A stretch of DNA of 64,000 bases. Origin: Cacajao melanocephalus. Its lineage: Eukaryota > Chordata > Mammalia > Primates > Pitheciidae. Shown in pieces: positions 55,935-64,000 of this stretch. Location of the stretch: assembly GCA_963573385.1 (NCBI GenBank), contig CAUYLG010026969.1, forward strand, positions 1 to 64,000, in the 5' to 3' direction. The notes beneath the pieces were generated by a model that made no database searches, was not told where the DNA came from, and was given only the letters and a program-made list of their open reading frames with translations. Within the stretch, counting starts at the first letter, position 1; every line of letters begins with the position of its first letter. The translations under genes and the position numbers were made by a program.

Positions 55935-56367
55935 TTTTTTTTTTTTTTTTTTTTACCTATATGCTTTTCCAAGATTTCCTAGGTGTGGTCATGAAAGGAA
56001 TTGGAAATTGCTGCCCTAGAGAACTCTCACACATATGTGAGACACGTACAAGAATGTTCTTAACAGTATTGCTGATAATAGCAAAAAAGTTGAAAACAAC
56101 CAAAATGGCCATCAACAGAAGAATAAATAAATAAATCACAGTATAATTTTATGACAAAATACTATCATCAGCAGTTTAGATGAATAAACCAGAGTTAAGG
56201 GCATCCATACGGTTGAATCTCAGAAAGATGGTAGGGGTATAGATACAACTTACACAGTCCATGTAGAGTATAATATTATTTAGATAACATTTGAAAACAT
56301 GCAAAAATAATAGTATATTGCTTAGGGCTACAAACCTATAGATTGGTGTATGAAAAAATGCTACATG

Positions 56368-56501
56368 TGGCTGGGCATGCTGGCTTACGCCTGTAATCCC
56401 AGCACTTTGGAGGACAAGGTGAGGATTGCTGGAGGCCAGAAGTTTGAGACCAGCTAGGACAACACAGGGAGACACCATCTCAACCTCAAAAAAAAAAAAG
56501 G
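56368..56501 (+). repeat. Monomeric Alu (older, FLAM- or AluJ-left-like)
   Basis: Single arm ggctgggcatgctggcttac … accatctcaacctcaaaa with A12 tail; right arm missing. Confidence 0.75.
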
Positions 56502-56504
56502 TTG

Positions 56505-56765
56505 GTTTCTTCTGAGGCCTCTTGTAGATGGCTGTCTTCTCCTGTGTCTTCACAGGGTCTGTCTGTGGTGTCTGTGTTCCAATCTCTTCTTATAAGGACA
56601 CCAATCATATTAGGTTAGAGCCCACCCTAATGACCTCATTTAACCTTAATTACCTCTTTAGGCACCCTTTCTCCAAATGCGATCCCATTCTGAGATACTG
56701 AAGGTCAGGACTTCAATACAGGAATTTTGGGAGGACACAATTCATCATCTAACAGATGCTGATTG
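56505..56765. repeat. Medium-reiteration repeat, family not named
   Basis: Carries the familiar block cttataaggacaccaatcat / gagcccaccctaatgacctc / ggaggacacaattcatcat seen in many human loci. I do not assign the family. Confidence 0.5.
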
Positions 56766-57137
56766 GTGAATAAATCCTTCAGCCCTAGATGTCACCTAAC
56801 AGCCTAAAAACATATAAGATGAGGCATTGAAATCTCACTGAAGGAATCACACTGATATTACTTGTATTTTCTCTTTTATGTCCCAATATTAAATAAGAAC
56901 ATATGGCCCTACTTCTATCCTTGATTTTTTTTCTCTTTTAAATTATCTTCTATTTTATGAAATGGTTGAGATGACTAAAAGCATACTATATCAAAAGATT
57001 GCTAGGTTTTTATGTTTGTTTGTTTTGCAATGGCGAACAGATGTAATGGATTATGCAATTCATATTGGTCTGAACCCTTCAAACTTTTAACTGAATATTT
57101 TGTATTTATATTAAGTTTTATGTTTATGTTTTTAACA

Positions 57138-57337
57138 TTTTTCCTTCCTTCCTTCCTTTCCTTCTTTCCTCCTTCCTTGCCTCCCTACCTCCTTTCTTCC
57201 TTCCTTCCTCCCTCTCCCCTCTCTTTTTCTTTTCTTTTCATTTCTTTCTTTCTTTTCTTTCTTTCTTTTTCTTCCTTTCTCTTTCTCTCTCTCTCTCCTT
57301 CCTTCCTTCCTTTCTTTCTCTCTTTTTCTTCCTCTTG
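57138..57337 (+). repeat. 200-bp polypyrimidine tract (TTCC)n/(TTTC)n
   Basis: Almost unbroken C/T over 200 bases (purine interruptions near 57179, 57186 and 57239); unstable microsatellite with potential triplex (H-DNA) structure. Confidence 0.93.
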
Positions 57338-57471
57338 CTCCTTGCAGAGCAGCGCTACTGCATAGGCAGTGTGCCCACAATAGCCGAGTTTTATGTTTAT
57401 TTTAATGAACATATTAGTAAATGTTTATCTTCCCTACCTATACTAGCATTAAAGAAAAAATATGAAAAGTG

Positions 57472-58095
<624 letters not shown>

Positions 58096-59015
58096 TCAAG
58101 CTAGATTAATTGCTAAGATCCCTTTTATGATCATGATTCCATTTTTGGAATGCACTTGGTGTTAGATATGTAGCTGACCATAAATCTGAATTATTCTTAA
58201 TATCTTAGCTGATGTTTTAAGAGAACAGGCAAGCCATATGAAGTAAGTAGTAGAAAATTCATATTCCTGTAACTGCTTAAATTTCATTAGTGGTAAATGA
58301 GTCTTGAGTATAATATTTTTCTTATTTATTTATTTCAACTTTCATTTTAGGTTCAGGGGTACGTGTGCAGGTTTGTTGTACAGGTAAACTCGTGTCACAG
58401 GGGTTTGTTGTACAGAGTATTTAGTCACACGGGTACTAAGCCCAGTACCCAATAGTTATTTTTGCTGCTCCTCTTCCTCCTCCCGCCCTCCATCCTCACG
58501 TTGGCCCAGCGTCTGTTGTTTCCTTTTTTGTGTTCATGTGTTCTCATGATTTAGCTCCTACTTATAAGTGAGAATATGTGGTATTTGGCTTTCTGTTCCT
58601 GCGTTAGTTTGCTAAGGATAATAGACTCTAGCTCCATCCATGTTCCCACAAAAGACAGGATCTTGTTCTTTTTCATGGCTGCATAGTATTCCATGATGTA
58701 TACATACTTTTTTTTTATACAGTCTGTCATTGACGGGCATTTAGGTTGATTCCATGTCTTTGCTATTGTGCACAGTGCTGCAATGAACATTCGTGTACGT
58801 ATGTCTTTATGGTAGAATAACTTATATTCCTCTGGGTATATACCCAGTAATGGGATTGCTGGGTGCAATGGTAGTTCTGCTTTTAGCTCTGTGAGGAATC
58901 GCCATACTGCTTTCCACAATGGTTGAACTAATTTGCATTCCACCAATGGTGCAGAAGTGTTCCCTTTTCTCTGCAACCTCATCAGCATCTGTTATTTTTT
59001 TACTTTTTTTAAAAT

Positions 59016-60236
<1,221 letters not shown>

Positions 60237-60318
60237 AAAGCTGACTTTTTAACAATGGCCATTCAGACTGGTGTGAGATGGTATTTCACTGTGGTTTTGA
60301 TTTGCATTTCTCTAATGA

Positions 60319-60697
<379 letters not shown>

Positions 60698-62096
60698 GTA
60701 TGTATTCTTTTGAAAAGTGTCTGTTCATGTCCTTTGCCCACTTTTTAATGGGGTAGTTTGTTTTTCTCTTGTAAATTTGTTTAAATTCCTTATAGATGCT
60801 GGATATTAGACCTTTGTCAGATGCATAGCTTGCAAATATTTTCTCCCATTCTGTAGATTGTTTGTTTACTTTGTTAATAGTTTATTTTGCTGTGCAAAAG
60901 CTCTTAAGTTTAATTAGATCCCATTTGTCAATTTTTTTGCTATTGCTTTTAGCATCTTTGTCATGAAATCTTTGTCTCTTCCTAAGTCCAGGATGGTATT
61001 GCCTAGGTTGTCTTCCAGGTATCATTTTGGGTTTTACATTTAAGTATTTAATCCATCTTGAGTTGATTTTTGTATATGGTGTAAAGAAGGAGTGCAGTTT
61101 CAATCTTTTGCATATGGTTAGTCAGTTATCCCAGCACCATGTATTGACTAGGGAGTCTTTTCTCCATTGCTTGTTTTTGTCAGCTTTGTTTAAGGTCAGA
61201 TGGTCATAGGTGTGTGGCCTTATTTCTGGTCTCTCCATTCTGTTCCATTGGTCTATGTGCCTGTTTGCCATGCTGTTTTGATCACTGTAGCCCTGTAGCA
61301 TAGTTTAAAGTCAGGTAATGTGATGCCTCCAGCTTTGTTCTTTTGCCTTGGCTACTTGGGCTCTTTTTTGGTTCCATATGAATTTTAAAATAGTTGTTCC
61401 TAATTCTGTGAAGAACGTTATCGGTAGTTTGACAGGAATAACATTAAATCTGTAAATTATTTTGGGCAGTATGACCATTTTCATGACAATTGGTTCTTCA
61501 TATCCATGAGCATGGGATGTTTTTCCATTTGTTTGTGGCTTCTCTGATTTCTTTGAGCAGTGTTTTGTAATTCTCATTGTAGAGATCTTTCACCTCCCTG
61601 ATTAGCTGTATTCCTAGGTATTTTATTTTTTTGGTGGCAATTGTGAATGGGATTGCTTTTTTGATTTGGCTCTAAGCTTGGCTATTGTTGGTGTATAGGA
61701 GTGATAGTGTTTTTTGTACACTGATTTTGTATCCTGCGACTGCTGAAGTTGTTTATCAGCTGAAGGAGCTTTTGGGCCAAGACTGTGGGGTTTTCTAAAT
61801 ATAGAATCACGTCATCTGCAAACAGAGGTAGTTTGACTTCCTGTCCTCCTATTCAGATGCCCTTTATTTCTTTCTCTTGCCTTATTGCTCAGGCCAGGAC
61901 TTCTAATACTATGTCGAATAGGAGTGGTGAGAGAGGGCATCCTTGTCTTGTGCCGGTTTTCAAGGGGAATGCTTCCAGCTTTTGCCCATTCAGTATGATG
62001 TTGGCTGTGGGTTTGTTAGAGATGGCTCTTATTATTTTGAGGTACGTTTCTTTAATGTGTAGTTTATTGAGAGTTTTTAATGTGAAGAGAGTATAA

Positions 62097-62397
<301 letters not shown>

Positions 62398-63138
62398 GAC
62401 TATATGTCAGCAGGGATTAAAGACAGGATCAATTTCATAGAACTGTTGATTAAGACTTTACTTGAAAAAGCATATTTTTACAAAGTAATTTGGGTTTGGA
62501 TTTTTTCAGCACTCAGACAGAGGGCGCCCTTGAATCACCAAGAACAGGCTCTGTAACGCTGGGAGCTGGCACACTAATTGTTAAATGAATGAGGGAAAAT
62601 GCATTGTTTTGGCCAAATAGATTGCAAAATGCTTGGGCTCCAGCTTGGATTTAGTGTGTTTATGGCTTTAAACTTTTTTAAGTTATTACATGAGTTTACT
62701 GTTACATAATTTTTTCATTTCTTAAAGACTAGATAAAAGTAATTGCTATAAGATTCAAATCAACAAGCATTCTGACTTGGAAGATTTGTTTAATTAATAT
62801 GAAATCACATCTAAAGTTTGAAAGGTGGTGTTATGATTTCCATTCATGTCTGACTGCAATTGACAGCGGTATATCTGTCACTATTAATATATATGCCTTA
62901 GGCCATGTGCTAAGTACTTTGTGCATTTTTCTTACAATTCAAAGACATAAGTACTAGTGCTATCTTCTTTTTATTGTTTAAATTTTATTCTTACACAGCT
63001 CCTTGGAAACAAAAAACAAACAAAAAATAAATTTTATTCATTTATTTCTTTTATTTATTTTTACTTGATTTCCCGGGATATGAGAGATATATATTTATTT
63101 TTAACTGACAAAAATTGTAATATTTATCACATACAGCA

Positions 63139-63432
63139 TGCTTTTTTTTGAGACAGGGTCTCCCTGGATTGCCCAGGCTGGAGTGCAGTAGCATAATCAT
63201 GGCTCACTGCAGTCTTATTCTCCCTGGTTCAAGTGACCCTCCAGCCTCCTGAGTAGCTGGGACTACTGGCAAGTAACACCATGCCTGGAGGGTTTTTTTA
63301 AACAAATTTTTGTAAAGATGGGGGTTTCACTGTGCTGCCCAGGCTGGTCTCGAACTCCTGGGCTCAAGCTACCTTCCTGCCTCAGCCTCCCAAAGTGCTG
63401 GGATGACAGGCATGAGCCACTCCACCTGGCCT
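63139..63432 (-). repeat. Alu (old)
   Basis: Antisense dimer, diverged, ending ccacctggcc. Confidence 0.88.
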
Positions 63433-63488
63433 CATGTACAACATATTTTGAAATAATAACGTCTCTTTTTAAAAACTGAGAAAATAGA

Positions 63489-63748
63489 GCTGGGCACGGT
63501 AGCTCATTCCTGCCATTCCAGCAATTTGGGAGGCCAAGACGGGTGGATCACTTGAGCCCAGTGGTTTGAGACCAGCCTGAGCAACACAGTAAAGCCCTGT
63601 CTCTACAAAAAATACAGAAATTAGCTGCATGGTGGTGAGCACCTGTGGTCCTCGCGACTTGGGAGGCTGAAGCAGGAGGAACACTTGAGCCCAGGAGACT
63701 GAGCCTGTAATCACCCTGTCAAAAAAAAAAGAGAGAGAGAGAAAGAAA
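63489..63748 (+). repeat. Alu with deletions
   Basis: Sense dimer, shortened right arm, tail A10 then (GA)n. Confidence 0.85.
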
Positions 63749-64000
63749 ATAAAATCTTAGAGACATCAGGATAATGTCCCCTAATAAGTAACAAAACTGA
63801 GATTTGAACTTGGAAGTGTGAACACCAGAATCCATGCCTATGCCCAGAAAATTAGACTGTAAATGACAGTTTCCTCTGTTTATGGCACAAAGTATACAAA
63901 TAATAGTGAATTTGGGTTTTTTCCTCTTTAATTTTTAGTTATTATTAAAAGTATATAGCAACATCCTGACTAACCACGATTTAATTTAGGAATAATATTG

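Larger units (their letters stand above)
55000..56355 (+). mobile_element. Old L1 (L1M-like), interrupted by an Alu monomer and an LTR
   Basis: Sense fragments: atgcaaattaaagtgacaat … caagtgttggtgaaaatg before, and cacacatatgtgagacacgt … atggccatcaacagaag after the LTR at 55430-55934. Confidence 0.75.
62880..63855 (+). repeat. MIR split by two Alus
   Basis: First part ccatgtgctaagtactttgt … acaattcaaagacataagta. After the Alus, taacaaaactgagatttgaa … accagaatccatgcc completes the MIR 3' part. Confidence 0.65.

Noticed and set aside
57012..57380. Low-complexity Ser/Phe/Leu and Lys/Glu/Arg open frames on both strands
   Set aside because: Translations of the polypyrimidine microsatellite.
58551..58988. 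145-codon open frame that could be called a protein gene
   Set aside because: It is the decayed C-terminus of L1 ORF2.

Overview
The window is primate, almost certainly human, nuclear DNA. It carries dozens of Alu elements, L1 and L2 LINEs, MIRs and solo LTRs around one spliced gene. That gene is VPS45, a Sec1/Munc18-family vacuolar protein sorting gene that I recognise from its protein sequence. It lies on the minus strand with its first 13 coding exons between 49421 and 22937, every one with AG/GT boundaries. The exons sum to 1493 nt, which is codons 1-497 plus two bases. The last ~73 codons are not in the window and must lie beyond position 1. From general knowledge VPS45 is at human 1q21.2 on the chromosome's plus strand, so this window would be the reverse complement of the reference.

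Layout, left to right. Positions 1-22936 are the interior of the intron after exon 13: a CpG-dense patch at the left edge, an antisense endogenous-retrovirus env fragment (~950-1930), a COPG1 processed pseudogene split by a monomeric Alu (2684-5883), an ERV LTR (~6508-7183), L2 pieces on both strands, a twin-primed (inverted) L1 (~9300-11760), a minus-strand L1 carrying five Alu pieces and a retrotransposed 5S rRNA (12946-16660), and a long ancient plus-strand L2 (18780-21130). Positions 22937-49421 are the VPS45 exons and introns, mostly Alu, L2, MIR and old L1 fragments. The promoter of VPS45 is the CpG-rich block at about 49420-49860. Positions 50100-64000 are upstream intergenic sequence: more Alus, a second LTR, a 200-bp polypyrimidine tract, and a minus-strand L1 (58321-62088) with an RPL6 processed pseudogene inside it, which itself contains an Alu.

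There is no operon-like or prokaryotic system here; VPS45 is the only functional gene I can support. The most interesting non-standard signals are: (1) a 62-bp inverted duplication (29219-29280 / 30207-30268) whose left copy sits between 26-bp direct repeats, as expected of a templated insertion; (2) several one-armed (monomeric) Alu insertions with clean target-site duplications, two of which share private differences and look like products of one monomeric source; (3) a homologous ~54-bp block in VPS45 introns 1 and 3, the intron 3 copy being bounded by splice-like signals and open in the exon 3 frame; (4) nested retrocopies (5S rRNA in L1; Alu in RPL6 in L1; Alu monomer in COPG1).
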